Shown here: positions 23,063-34,603 of the stretch, in pieces
Layout of the letters: the number at the start of each line of letters is the position of its first letter
Position numbering within the stretch: position 1 is the stretch's first letter
From: Sporothrix humicola
Lineage: Eukaryota > Ascomycota > Sordariomycetes > Ophiostomatales > Ophiostomataceae
Direction of reading: 5' to 3'
Assembly (NCBI GenBank): GCA_021396245.1
Contig: WNYE01000027.1
Coordinates: forward strand, 1 to 64,000
Length of the DNA stretch: 64,000 bases
Program-made: the position numbers and the translations under genes
The notes under the pieces: model-generated
Seen by the model: the letters and a program-made list of their open reading frames with translations, nothing else
Databases searched by the model: none
What the model was told of the DNA's origin: nothing

Positions 23063-23980
23063 TCATTTTGAGCGCTTTGGTGTCGCTCTCTCAACTAGAC
23101 CCTCGAAGACAATGTCACGTTTTTGTGTGGCAGCGTGGAGCTCGTCACGAAGGGCGTCAAGTTGCTGTTTGGCGAGTTCCGTGTTGGGAGGTAGATCTTT
23201 GAAACATTCGATTTGTTTGTTGAGAGATTCATTGTATTCCCAAAGCTCCACAAACGTGGCTTCGTCGTCCTTGAGTTGCTGGACTGAGGGCGCTGGAGGC
23301 CGGAACGATATGCTGATTTTCTCTTTGGTGTCGCGGAGGCGCGCAGTTTCTGCCCTAATTTTGCGTTGCAGCTCCAAGTTCAGTCTCGCTAAAGATGTCG
23401 AAGGACGGTGACTGTCCTGTTCTTGCTCCTGTATCCGGCTCTGTACATTGCGCGATTGGGCATTAACCCGCACGAGAAGTTTCTGTATTCGGAAAAGCGC
23501 CTGGCGAAGTTGAAATATGTGTTTTTGCAAGTCTGTGACCTTTCGCGCGATGATTTCAGGCGCCGGAAAGGCAATCCCGACCTCGATAGATGCGGCGGCC
23601 AGAGACTCGAATGCCGACTGCCCCACGCGCGAGAGGCTGGCCTCGATGGCTGACATGGTGCTCTCTGCCACGGTTGTCGAAGATCTGACCGAAGCGTCTA
23701 AATTGTGCTCCATGTTGGGATCAATGCTGTATAGACCTTGCAACCCGGCAACCTCGGCATTCGCGACCAGGCTATGTTCCTCATCAATGCCTTCGTTTAT
23801 TGTAGCGAGTGCCACAAGAACTCGCAATGTTTCGTTATTGCGCTCGAAAGGGGGAGGCGAGCGACCGGTGAACTTGGAGGAGAGCCAGCTGTCTACGTAG
23901 CTCCAGTCTTTGGCCGCAGATGAGGCCAAGCGGGCCACTGATGGAGAGAAAATGGCAGCTGAGGGGGGGATGTGTGCCAT
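23063..23980 (-). CDS. HAUS1: HAUS augmin-like complex subunit 1
   Basis: A single exon of 305 residues starts at the ATG at 23980 (MAHIPPSAAIF). Augmin recruits gamma-tubulin to existing microtubules for branching nucleation in the spindle. The N-terminal block AIFSPSVARLASSAAKDWSYVDSWLSSKFTGRSPPPFERN is the fungal HAUS1 signature as I recall it. The rest is mostly alpha-helical coiled coil (KVTDLQKHIFQLRQALFRIQKLLVRVN; LARLNLELQRKIRAETARLRDTKEKI; CFKDLPPNTELAKQQLDALRDELHAATQKRDIVFEGLVERATPKRSK). Length matches the family at roughly 280-310. The longer open frame upstream lacks an ATG. The presence of augmin fits a filamentous ascomycete, since budding yeasts lack it. The divergent neighbour is the TPR-DnaJ gene. 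Confidence 0.82.
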   Translation of the reverse strand: MAHIPPSAAIFSPSVARLASSAAKDWSYVDSWLSSKFTGRSPPPFERNNETLRVLVALATINEGIDEEHSLVANAEVAGLQGLYSIDPNMEHNLDASVRSSTTVAESTMSAIEASLSRVGQSAFESLAAASIEVGIAFPAPEIIARKVTDLQKHIFQLRQALFRIQKLLVRVNAQSRNVQSRIQEQEQDSHRPSTSLARLNLELQRKIRAETARLRDTKEKISISFRPPAPSVQQLKDDEATFVELWEYNESLNKQIECFKDLPPNTELAKQQLDALRDELHAATQKRDIVFEGLVERATPKRSK

Positions 23981-24846
23981 AGTGGTTGAATGAAAACAAA
24001 GTTCGACAATCAACGAGGCTTTCTTCGGTGCAGCCCATCACAGTCGAAAAGAAGAGCGAAGAGACGCGTCAAGTTGTTTGCTTTGTACTGGCCACGTCTT
24101 TGGAGCCGTATTCGGATGTATTAGTAGTAGATGAAAAGAGAGTCGAGTTATTAAAATCGATAGAGTTGCGACGCAATGGCGATAATAAATAAACCAGTAT
24201 TACGGAGTACAACGTGCATCTAATTACTCCGTACGGAGCAGATGCGCGCCATTTGAGGGATGCATAATTGCAACTCTGCAATAATACGTGGATGATAATA
24301 ATAGTGATAAGTTGAGAAAGACAGGCCTGGCTCACCTGGCCACAGTGGCCATAAAAGTTACTCCCCACCCATGGAGCTGAGGGCCCAGAACCATACATTT
24401 GATACTGAGTATATCATTGGCCAGTTCCTGGCTTAAGGACAACTTGGCCACCTGCATCACAGCAAGGCTACGAATCATCGCTACTTTACGGAGTGCAGTG
24501 CCGACTACACAGTAATGGCGAAACATGCCACGAGAGACATCCTACGCTCCCCTGCATACTATTATACCAAACACATTAGCCCACGAATCTGGCCACAAAG
24601 CGAGCCAAGACCGCAGCCTTCCAAGGCACGTTTTCTTCCCTATTTAAGCTATTTCATCGCCTCGCAATCGCCCGACTCTGTCATTTTTGACGATATCCAT
24701 CCTGTTTCGTCGAACACGACAAATGCGATCAAACATTATTCTATTCCTCTGACACTCACCCTGCATCCTGACCGAGAGTGACTGGCTTGCTACTGTGCTC
24801 CTTTCACAAGAACCGACCAACATCGACCGCCGCACACATTTTTACT
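23981..24846. other. Divergent promoter region HAUS1/TPR-DnaJ
   Basis: About 870 bp. It carries a close pair of TACGGAGTA (24201-24209) and TACTCCGTA (24225-24233) in opposite orientation, separated by 15 bp. No gene is recognised. Confidence 0.45.
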
Positions 24847-26476
24847 ATGCTTTTCAAGTTTTCTGCGATAGCCCTCGCGGCGCGTGTCGTACAGGCTTTG
24901 TCCGCAGATGACATCCCGGTCGACACACCGGTATCTTCGCTTCTTGCCTCTGCGCAGGGCCACCTGTCTCGAGGCGAGACGGGCGATGCGCTTGTCTACT
25001 ACGATGCCGCTATTCTTCGCGACCCGACCAACTACCTGACGTATTTCAAGCGAGCAACTACCTACCTTAGCCTCGGCCGTGCAGCGCAAGCCACCGACGA
25101 CTTCAATACAGTACTGTCATTGCGGCCCGGGTTTGAGGCTGCTCATGTGCAGCTGGGGAAAATAAAGCAGCGGGTAGCTGACTGGGCTGGCGCCCGTGAG
25201 CAATTGAGGCAGGCAAAAGGGGCCTCGGACACCAGCGAGCTTTTGGCCGCAGTGGACGAGGCAGAAAATGCTGCAAAGGCTGCTGAGACAGCTGAATCAA
25301 ACAGCGACTGGGAGGAGTGTGTCAACCAAGCCAGTGTAGCCATTATGGTGGCGACCAGAGCGGCTTCGTTGCGAAATATACGTGCTCGCTGCCGCTTTGC
25401 CCGTGGAGAGGTAGAGGAGGGTGTTGGCGACTTGCAGCATGTGCTTCATTTGAAGCCAGGCGACGTGTCACCTTTTCTTGTTATCTCGGCCATCAACTTT
25501 TATGCCCTTGGCGATATGGAGAAGGGCATGTTACATGTGCGCAAGTGTTTACAATCAGACCCCGACTCCAAACCTTGCCGATCTCTCCTACGGCAGGAAA
25601 AGGCGGTGGACAAGGCATTGTCCAAAGTTGAAAGGGCTTTCTCAAAGGACCAACCTTCGACAGGAACGTTGCAGCTAATACCAACTGGCGACAACCCGGG
25701 GCTTCTTCGGGAGGTCAAGGGTCAGGTAGATATACTGCGTGACCAAGGCATTCTCCCTGCCTCGGCACCGAGCCGTCTTATCTCCAGATTGACAAGTATG
25801 GCCTGCGAGGGTTACTATAAAGTATGTATTCCAGTGTCCCGTAACAGAGCCTTTGTACGGCTATGACAAGGATGAAGGCTAACATATTGGGTAGATGAAA
25901 AGCAAGAAAGCCACTTCTTGGTGCGAAGACGCGCTCCAGCTCGACGAGAATTCTCTTTACGGCCTTTTACATAAGCATAAGGTGCAGCTGGATGCTGACC
26001 AATTTGAGGCGGCTATTGAGACTCTCAAAAAGGCAAAAGATGCCCATGGTGACCAATCTGATCAGATAAACACACTGATCAATGAGGCTGATGTTCTTCT
26101 GAGGCGGAGCAAGGTCAAGGACTACTACAAGGTCATAGGGGTCCCACGCGATGCGGATGAAAGGCAAATCAAGTCGGCATACCGCAAATTATCGAAGCTC
26201 CATCACCCCGACAAGGCAGCTAAGCAAGGGTTGACGAAAGAGGCGGCGGAGAAGAAAATGGCAGAGGTCAACGAAGCATACGAGGTGTTGAGCGACCCTG
26301 AGCTTCGGGCGAGGTTTGATCGAGGCGACGACCCGAATGCAAAAGGACAGCAAAACCCGTTCCAGGGCAGCCCCTTTGGTGGCCAGCAATTCATGTTCCA
26401 GCAAGGTGGTGGCCAGCAGTTCAAATTCCAGTTTGGGTCCGGTGGTGGCGGAGGAGGCTTTCCTTTTGGAAGATAA
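24847..26476 (+). CDS. ER-lumen TPR and DnaJ co-chaperone (DNAJC3/P58IPK-like)
   Basis: Two exons, 24847-25821 and 25895-26476, give 518 residues. A signal peptide (MLFKFSAIALAARVVQALS) sends it to the secretory pathway. Tandem TPR repeats follow from about residue 30 to 390 (for example SSLLASAQGHLSRGETGDALVYYDAAILRDP). A J domain (about 400-465, DYYKVIGVPRDADERQIKSAYRKLSKLHHPDKA) bears the HPD motif that stimulates Hsp70 (BiP/Kar2) ATPase. A short Gly/Phe/Gln-rich tail ends in GGGGGGFPFGR. No HDEL-type retention signal is present. The order signal peptide-TPR-J-G/F is that of DNAJC3, which binds unfolded clients in the ER. The intron (GTATGT donor, phase 0) joins GYYK to MKSKKATSWCEDAL, completing a TPR helix. 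Confidence 0.93.
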
Positions 26477-27150
26477 AGCTATTAGATGGCGTGGGGTTGT
26501 GTCGGTGTTTGAGTATTGTTTCCTAAAATTGCATGCTGTGATATTCCCCTAGGCGTTTTCTAACTACTTTTGAGTTCGTTGTCGTTTACACGTGCATATC
26601 CTCAGCGGAGGGGTACAGTTCCAGCAATACAATAGGTTCAATCACAATATTCTACGTCGATCTGAAGAGAGGAGCAATGATAGAATCAAAAACATCCGAA
26701 CAGAAGAAAAAAGCGCCATGACCTCCACAGTGGTATGCAACAAAATCAACCGAACACTCACAGAGACGCAGGTGACAATCTCATCTCAGCTATCTCACAG
26801 CATCGCAATATCCAACATTACCAACGCCCGGAAGGACAACATACCAAAAGTAAATAAGTGCTCTAGTAAAAATATTGAAAATGCCACCAGATCCGACAAT
26901 GTCTATATGTACATGGGTGTTTTGGTGAATTTTTTATGGGGTTGGGCTTGGACCAATGCGGAATTCTCATCTTATTGTATTTGGCGAGGAATAGTCATGT
27001 CAGGAGATCGGTAAGCGCAGGCATATGCACGTAAAAATGGTCAATTCCCGAAGGTGGATTACAATTTTCTTCCTTCTCGTAAACATCAACTCGAACGGCG
27101 AAAGCACCTCTGAAATACGGCCAAGAACCTGCCGTTCCGGGATTCTTTTG
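26477..27150. other. Convergent intergenic region DnaJ/MRS
   Basis: About 670 bp between converging genes. It is mixed sequence without long repeats and no gene is recognised. Part may be 3' untranslated region of either neighbour, and the exact 3' end of the mitoferrin frame is uncertain. Confidence 0.35.
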
Positions 27151-28862
27151 CTAGTCGGCGAGGAGGATATTGAGGATGTCAAACACGAAAGTGTCTTGGC
27201 ATATGGACACCATACGAGCGTTACAGCCCGGAATCATTTCTGCGTATAAAATACGCCCTGGAAAGCCGGTCAGCAAAACAAACCCATGACGAGACTCCGC
27301 GGATGTGCCAGCATGGCTGTAATTGGCACAAGTGTGTAAGTGCGATAAGCAAAGAATATGGTGGACGGGTGGAAATATGACATACTTTGATGCCTCATAT
27401 GCGGACCAGCAGATGGCCGTACTCGGCATAGTGGTCACAACTCTGGGACGGATACCCTTGAAAAACCCACGAAATCCTTCTCGGGCATAGAGAAGGCGGC
27501 AGCCGGCCATGAAACTGTTTACACTCCGCAGTTCTGCGTCTGCTGCACTGCCGCGGGTTTGCAGCATCGTCTTGATGACATCCATTGGCGTAGTGAGGCC
27601 AGCTGCAACACCACCAGCAATGGCGCCCGCGAAACAGTGTGTTACCGGGTCGTACTTTTTTGTCGGGTTCATGACGGTAGAAATCGACTCGTAGGCAAGG
27701 AATTGTAGGGCGGTAAACGGGACAGTCATAGATAGGGTCGTGGGGTAAGAGACATAAAAGGCGGCAATACCTTCATTCCGGTAGACGTACTTTGCGCAGT
27801 CTAGCATAGAGCGATACATCTTGCCCGAGCCTTCTATTTGCATACGCTGCTTAATGACTGTAATGCCGTATACGTTAGAACCAGATCACACGATGCTGGA
27901 CAACCCACGATCTTGCAGGGATCCCTGATGCAAACCGTAGCAGGCAGTGGGAATTAGCTTACCATCGAAAGGGTTCATTAAAGCATCGCTGGCAATGGTG
28001 GCGCATGCTCCGCTTGTAGCTGGCGAAGCAAAGTCAGTCAGTCCCGGGGCCAGAATGAAACAAGGAAAGAAGGAAAGAAGGAAGTAGCGAGTAAGGGCTG
28101 AACATACCGGCAGCTAAAGGGTGGTGTGTACCGACTTTGTTACCGCCCATTACGTGCTTGACGGCCTCATATGTTGCGAAATAAACAGCATGGGCGGGGC
28201 CAGCTCCGACGACAACACTGGACATGCCTCGCCATAAGCTTGAAATACCCTCACCAACAGCCATGCGGTACGTGCCCTGTATCAGGCTGGTGTATGCAGG
28301 TCCGATACCAGGACTGAGAATTTGCATGCGTGTCTGTAGATAGAGACAAAGAAGAGAACGAGGAGAAAGGAGAGAACAGTTAGCCAGGTGAACAATTCGT
28401 ATGGCGGCCGGAAAGATAAGGAAATAAACAAAAAGAAAAAGGAAGAGATTATGAGAAAAGAGGGCGTGAAAAAGGGAAAACAACGACGGCGTTGGATCAT
28501 AGGCCACCGAAAAATGTAGACATAAATGACTCACCTTGATAGCATCGATTGGGTACATGACAGTGTGTTCCTATTGACACAGGTTAACGCGGAGAAGAGC
28601 GCAGGTGGGCGGGCATTCTCAGATGTTACAACTTACGGCAATGCCGGCAAATGCCCCTGCAGCCATGTTCTGCACGAGGGAGAAGTTGGGAGGAAGCGAT
28701 TCATAGCTGCAGCGATTGAAAACGGCAAGTTAGCAGGCAAAAGAGAGAAGACGGGCAGGACACACGGAGAGGAAGATTGGGTAAGGTGCTGGCAGCAGTG
28801 CTTGGAGAGACGCACTCATAGTCATCGACTTCCTCGATAGGCTCGGCACTTGGCTGGGCCAT
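27151..28862 (-). CDS. Mitochondrial iron carrier, mitoferrin (Mrs3/Mrs4)
   Basis: The seven-exon model is complement(27151-27316, 27386-27857, 27963-28019, 28108-28333, 28535-28570, 28637-28706, 28816-28862), giving 357 residues. The protein moves ferrous iron across the mitochondrial inner membrane. Three solute-carrier repeats are visible, with PxD signatures MYPIDAIKTRMQ, MNPFDVIKQRMQ and TTPMDVIKTMLQ. YDYESLPPNFSLVQNMAAGAFAGIAEHTVMYP and HAVYFATYEAVKHVMG are typical of Mrs3/4. One exon (28535-28570) is only 36 nt. Phases agree at every junction. The ATG at 28862 is the only in-frame ATG upstream of the first splice donor. The last intron (69 nt, no stop) is ambiguous: after AYEAS the remaining roughly 55 residues are unlike the family, so the true end may be shorter. 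Conserved sequence is certain; the C-terminus is not. Confidence 0.88.
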
Positions 28863-31800
28863 CTGGGCCACAGCAGCAGATGCGCCGCCCAAGGTCTTGT
28901 CTTGAAGAGCCAGTGTGGCGATCGATCTGGGAGGGGAGTGGGGAGGACGTCGGCGGAGAGAGCAGAAATAGAAGACTTGTGTGAGTTTTCCGCTGCGTCA
29001 ATTGGTGTCGTCGGTGTCGCCGGACTTCCAGAAGACGTGATGTCTTCGCGGTTGCTTGCGATTTCGCGTCTACGAGGGCAACCGTGGTTTGAACGTTTCA
29101 CGTCTAGCCTTCGCAGTGTCTCCGACGGCTACTGTTGTTGTTTCCCCGCTGTGCTCGTGCCTTGATAACTGCGCCGTTCCGGCTGGCGGGGAAAGTCTCT
29201 TGTTATAAAATGCAGAGCTGTGAATGGGCGGTCCAGGTAGAGAGGGAGCGCGAGTCGAGGGGGCGCCGGAGGAGCGGATATCGGACCTGCTTGAGGCTCG
29301 GCGGGGCCTGCCTTTTTTATGGAGGTGGGCGACAGGCGACGTATGGAGTTCGAAATGGTAGTTGGGAACTGGGATGGTGTCAAACGTTGACGAGGCAATG
29401 GCACGAAGAAGCCAGGCTGGGAATGATCGGGTACTGCTGCTGGGTATTTGGATAGAGCCTTTGGAAGACGCTGAGTTTGCAAGGACGAGACGATAAAGGG
29501 AGGACGACTGGAGGAGATGGATGGCCGCAAAGTTGGAAAAATAGCGAATGCCTTCTTTCGTCGAGACGGATGATATTGGCAGTTGAAGGCTCCAGAGCAA
29601 AGAAAAGGAGACAGAAAGGAAAGACGGGGCACAAAATGTCGATTGTCAGAACATGAAATATGAAAGGGCCGAGGGGAAAGAGTCTGTCGGCTTTTCCTAA
29701 TTGCCCTTTTTTTTCCTTTTCTTTTTACCTTTTTTTCGGCTGCCTTTAGCTTTTTTTTTTTTTCACGCACCTAGCCAATGTACTCGTCTAGGCTGGATTT
29801 CCCCTCCGCTTCTCTGTCCCGTTTGGCGCAATGGTTTTTTGGGGGGGAAGGCGGTTTGGGAAACGTTGGTCCCACGGCGGTGGATTGTGGTGGCTGGGAA
29901 TTTTTTTGTGATTCTGGCTGCGTTGTCGGCACATTGGGAGAAGAACGAAGCCTGGGCTAAATGGAAGCTAGGGCGAAAAAAAGAGGAAACTGCTTGGCGG
30001 AGTTACTCACCAGCCTGTCCTCCGTAATGATGCGTATTATGGGCCTGTATTATGTATTACGAGAAGAAAAAAAAATGGAGCCGGTTTTGGGGAGCAAAAT
30101 AGGCGCCTCGCCTCTGCTCGGCCCAAATACGACACAGAATTCCACCCTCAGTACGGAGCATTTACGTCGTAAAGCCAACTCTACCAGCGGCGCATGGAGG
30201 ACACAGTTTGTGAAAGCATCGGACGCCTGGAGGATGCGATTGAGACTCTGATCGATCTTTTCGTTCTGCAATGTCCCCTGTCGGTTGCTCACATCTACGT
30301 ATATCTACGGAGCACGTTGGAGCTATTCCAAGGAGGTGCCGAGGGCCACAGGGTGGGATTGATTACTACGGAGCACCAGGCCCTTGTCTGCCTCTCCATC
30401 TCTCTTCTCTGTACGGATGGAGCTTGCCTCTGTCTACTCCGTAGAGCGCAGAGTACTCCGTATATACTGTTATTTTCAACTTCGTAAGCATCTTACCTTG
30501 TTACCCTTTGCTGCCGAGCCTACCTGTTGTTGCTCCCAATGCATTCTTACGACAAAAGCATTGGCTTTCTTGTCCATCTTACAAGTTCCGAGACAAAAAT
30601 ACATTTTGCTATTCGAGTGCGGCCTGGCCCCGTGACTCCTCAAAAGTGCCATGGCAGCTGTTGATCGCGCTTGCGCGCTGTGGAATGCGCCGACGACTTC
30701 TGCTAGCCTTTGGAGCCCACGGAGAAATAGTAGTCCATTATATCGGTATGGGGGCAAACAGACGCATGTTCCTGCCTTGCGGGTCGTCCCAGACATTCTC
30801 TCAGAAACGTATTGTTCTGGTGATCCAACGTGCTTCTCCGTATCCGGTGTAATCACCATCCTGTAGCTTGCACTCCGGCGGCCCAATTCTTTGCACTGGT
30901 TGTGTCTCTCGTGCTGACGGCCAAATCACACTGACCCACCACCGCCCAGCTGTCCAACTCTGCTTTTTTCTCCTTCCTTTTTTTTCTTTCTTTTTTTTCT
31001 TTTTTTCTTTGAGTTTGCCCTTCTCTTTCTCGTCTCTTCCCCCACCCACCGTGTTTCTTTTCTTTTTCTCTTTCTTCTCTTTTTTTCTCTCATTATTTTT
31101 TTTACTGGGCGAGTGCGTCGCACCACGTCATTCCTGCCTGTGCTCGTGAACATTGCTGCAAGTTGGCGGCCGGTTGTCGGTCGCCGCATTTCCCGCGCTT
31201 ATTCGCGAAACCTCCGTTCGTATGTCCGATAGGTTGGGCTGGGCCGCACTTTCCGTGCCACCACCGTGTTCGTACACTCGGGGCGACTGGAACGAACACT
31301 AGTGTGTATATACGTTGTCCCTGGGGGGTGGGCTTCAACTAACAACTCTCAAAAAGAGAAAAGTTCAGTGGCCCGATCTTGTTGGATTCTGTTTAATGGC
31401 GAGCCTGAAATGGTCAGTCGACTCGACAATATTACTAACCAGTAGCCACTGCGAAAGATGGCAAGGAAGATGGATTGATTTCTATGAAGATCTTATTTAC
31501 TGTTCACTTACTGTGCATACTCCGTACACAGTAGAACGATGCACCAGAGTAGAGCCTGTCGATAGCTAAATGTGGGCCAGGGTTTTTAACTTCGTGTTGC
31601 CTTGGCTCCGCAAAGTCTGGCTGGTCTACCGAGTGGCTCTCTGTCCCCAGAACATGCACAGGCATATCTTTGTCGAGAGGTGACAAGTTCGCAAAGTCCA
31701 ACCAAATTAATGAAGCCATCTGGGATCTATTTACAACGAATCAAGCGAAATTTAAAACAAAACAAAGGAACATATACACCAAGCACATTCACAAGTCCGT

Positions 31801-32008
31801 CAATACCAGCCGGGTCGCCTTAAGGCTGTTGCTGCTACCGAGGTCTTAGTTGCTGATGCAGCTGGAGGCTATAGCCCTGTGCCAAGCTGGACCGCTCCGT
31901 GCCCTTCTTCTCCCCTGCCATCATCAACATACAAAATACAGCTTGCTATGCCAACAGAGCGAGGCGCCAGCCAATGCCACAAAGTCCCTTGCTCATCGAC
32001 GGCCGTCG
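28863..32008. other. 3.1-kb gene-free region (mitoferrin promoter, DLD 3' side)
   Basis: No gene is supported. The part next to the carrier (28863-29770) is purine-rich on the plus strand, consistent with a pyrimidine-rich leader. Poly-T and T/C tracts lie at 29700-29765 and 30960-31105. TACTCCGTA is present at 30435, 30454 and 31518, and TACGGAGCA variants near 30152, 30308 and 30368. Open frames of up to 213 codons on the minus strand are compositional. Confidence 0.5.
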
Positions 32009-33794
32009 TTAAAAGTGGATGGCCCGATTGTACGTGGCCATGGCCGCCTCCTTGAGTGCCTCGGCGAGAGTAGGATGCGCGTGGGTCGTCCGCGCAATGT
32101 CCTCGCTCGAAGCACCATACTCCAGGGCCAACGTGCCCTCCGCGATCATCTCGCCGGCGCCAGGGCCAACAATGTGGACGCCCAACAGCCGATCGGTCTC
32201 TGCATCCGCAATCACCTTCACAATGCCCTCGGAATCGGCATTGGTCTTGGCGCGTGAGTTGGCAGAAAACGGGAATGTGCCAACCTTGTATGCGACGTTC
32301 TGAGCTTTCAGGTCCTGTTCCGTCTGGCCGACCCATGCCACCTCGGGATGCGTGTACATCACCGCGGGGATGCAGCCGTAGTTGACATGGCCGTAGCCCT
32401 TCTTCAAGTACTCTACCACGGCGAGGCCCTCGTCCTCAGCCTTGTGTGCAAGCATTGGGCCGAAGGTCACATCACCCACACAACGGATGTGGGGGTGCTT
32501 TGTGCGGTACTCGGAGTCGATGACAACACGGCCGCGTTCATCGACATCAAGACCAATGTTTTCTAGTCCCAAGCCTTCAGTGTAGGGACGGCGTCCAATA
32601 GCGACTAGGACGACCTCTCCTTCAAGCTAATGAAACAGGGTAAAAAAACTGGTTTAGCAATGTACTTGTAGACAACTGGAATACGGAACCGGTATGGACA
32701 AGGGGAAAGGCGAAGAGGGGAAAAATGAGGAGAGGGAGCGTTGCGGGCAGGGTGTCAGACAGTTGGGGATGGTATCGAGAATACGTACCGTTTCGGGCTT
32801 GCCACCTTTGGCGGCGTCGACCTCCAGCTTCACCTTGGAGCCGCTGGTATCGCCGCTGACCACCTTCGTATTGAGCTTGAAGTCAATGCCCTGCTTCTTC
32901 AGTATCTTTTGAGCAGTCTTGGAGATTTCCGTATCCATGCCGGGCCCGCCGATCTGACCAAGAAACTCGACAACCGTCACCTTGGCACCCAGGCGCGACC
33001 AGACTGAGGCCATTTCCAAGCCAATGATGCCGCCGCCAATAACAACCATGGATTCGGGAACTTTCTCCAGCGACAGGGCACCGGTGCTGGTGACAACGCG
33101 CTTCTCGTCAATCTCTAGGCCAGGGAAAGGCGTGGCCTCGCTGCCCGTGGCAATGATGATGTTCTTGCCCTTCAACGTGGTCTCACCGCCATCGTTGAGG
33201 CTGACTTTAACAGTGTGCTCATCAACGAACGAGCCACTGCCCTTGACATATTCGACACCATTTTTCTTGAAGAGGAATTCGACACCCTTAGTAAGGCCGG
33301 ACACAGACTGTTCCTTGGCTTTCATCAACTGGGGAAGGTTCAACTTGACATCGCTGACCTCGATACCGCGGTTCTTGCTGTCGTGAAGGATCTGGTGGTA
33401 AAGATGGGAGTTGTTGAGCAGTGATTTTGACGGGATGCAGCCGACGTTCAGGCAAGTGCCGCCTAGGGACCCGCGCTTCTCGATACATGCCACCTTGAAG
33501 CCTTCTTGTCCGGCCTTGATAGCGGCAACGTAGCCGGCAACACCGCCGCCGATGATAACGAGATCTTTCTCTTCCCCGGCCTCGGAAGCAAAACCGCGGC
33601 TCCACCGGGAAGCATTCGATGTAGAGGCAACAATGGTAGGAAACCTATAATTGACATGACGGGCCAACTGTCAGTACGGGGGCTCTGCGGTAAGAAAGCA
33701 GAAACGCGATGGATAATATTTTTGATGCTTACGGTGACTGTCTTCGGAAAGCTGACCGAACAGCAGTCCGCGATATTAAACGAGAAGACATCAT
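32009..33794 (-). CDS. LPD1: Dihydrolipoyl dehydrogenase, mitochondrial (E3)
   Basis: Three exons, complement(32009-32626, 32789-33644, 33733-33794), give 511 residues. E3 reoxidises dihydrolipoamide in the pyruvate, 2-oxoglutarate and branched-chain dehydrogenase complexes and the glycine cleavage system. The first exon encodes a mitochondrial presequence (MMSSRLISRTAVRSAFRRQS). DLVIIGGGVAGYVAAI is the FAD-binding loop, GGTCLNVGCIPSK holds the redox disulphide, VVIGGGIIGLEMASVWSRLG is the NAD-binding motif, and the C-terminal THAHPTLAEALKEA holds the catalytic His and Glu. The first intron joins RRQSP to FPTIVAS and was placed because the longer exon-2 frame begins without an ATG. The second (GTACGT donor, 162 nt) is phase 0. 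Confidence 0.96.
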
Positions 33795-34603
33795 CTTCAA
33801 TCAGGGGGAGGTGGAACGAATGGTTGGGGAGCGAAACGAGTCGGGTTAAGATAGCAAAAAAGAAAAAAATCGAGTTATTTGTCGCAAAAAAAAGATGAAG
33901 AGAGACGATGGGAAAACAAGAGTGAGTGAGAGAAATGGCAAGACAAGTTATACAGGCGCGATTCCGTGTGTAATTGGCACGGGTTTGTGTTGATGGGTGA
34001 AAGAATGGATTGTTGGTGATGATGACGGTTTGCGGTTGCGGGAGCTTTCGGATAACGGGCAGTAGAGAGCTACTTTTTTTTGCCTCTTGCTTTGAACGCC
34101 AGGTCTGGTTTTTCTTGGGTCTGGGCAGGTTCGCTTTTTGTTGACCCGGTGTTCGTGCTCTTAGCTCCAATTTGTTTGTCTGACTCCGTCGTTGGTGCCT
34201 GGTGCCTGAAATGTCAGGCGTGAAGCGCAACAAGAACCGAGTTTTAGGCTGGCTGACCCCTGACTATTCAGCAGTGTTAAAGCGATGCTAGCCGGTCACT
34301 CTCCCCAAGTCTTTTGCCTCGAAAAGTGACCATTTACATGAAATTGGTTGATTTTCTAGATATTGCTTATATTTTATATTACCTAACATGGTAACTCGTT
34401 CTTTAGTCTCAGAAACAATGCGCATAAATATGATCGTGTGGGAAATCGAAACAAGAATCAAGTCACGTTGTATATATAACACAATTGTACCCTTTTTGTC
34501 TGGATTTTCATAAGGAGCTATCTTAATGTACTCCCGTTTAAAAATGTTTCCTTCGGAGTTATCGATTACTATTCAAAAAAAAGCGAGATTCTGGTTCGTA
34601 GCA
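33795..34603. other. Intergenic region between DLD promoter and SGD1 3' end
   Basis: About 810 bp. The part next to DLD is its presumed leader and promoter, with pyrimidine-rich sequence on the minus strand. An AT-rich stretch at 34300-34580 holds nothing recognised. Confidence 0.4.

Noticed and set aside
29129..29770. 213-codon open frame upstream of the mitoferrin gene
   Set aside because: Lys-rich start encoded by a poly-A tract, then Pro/Ser-rich sequence typical of a pyrimidine-rich leader. No homologous pattern.
30476..30886. 136-codon minus-strand frame in the 28.9-32.0 kb region
   Set aside because: No resemblance to a known family and no supporting neighbouring exon. It overlaps no conserved signal.
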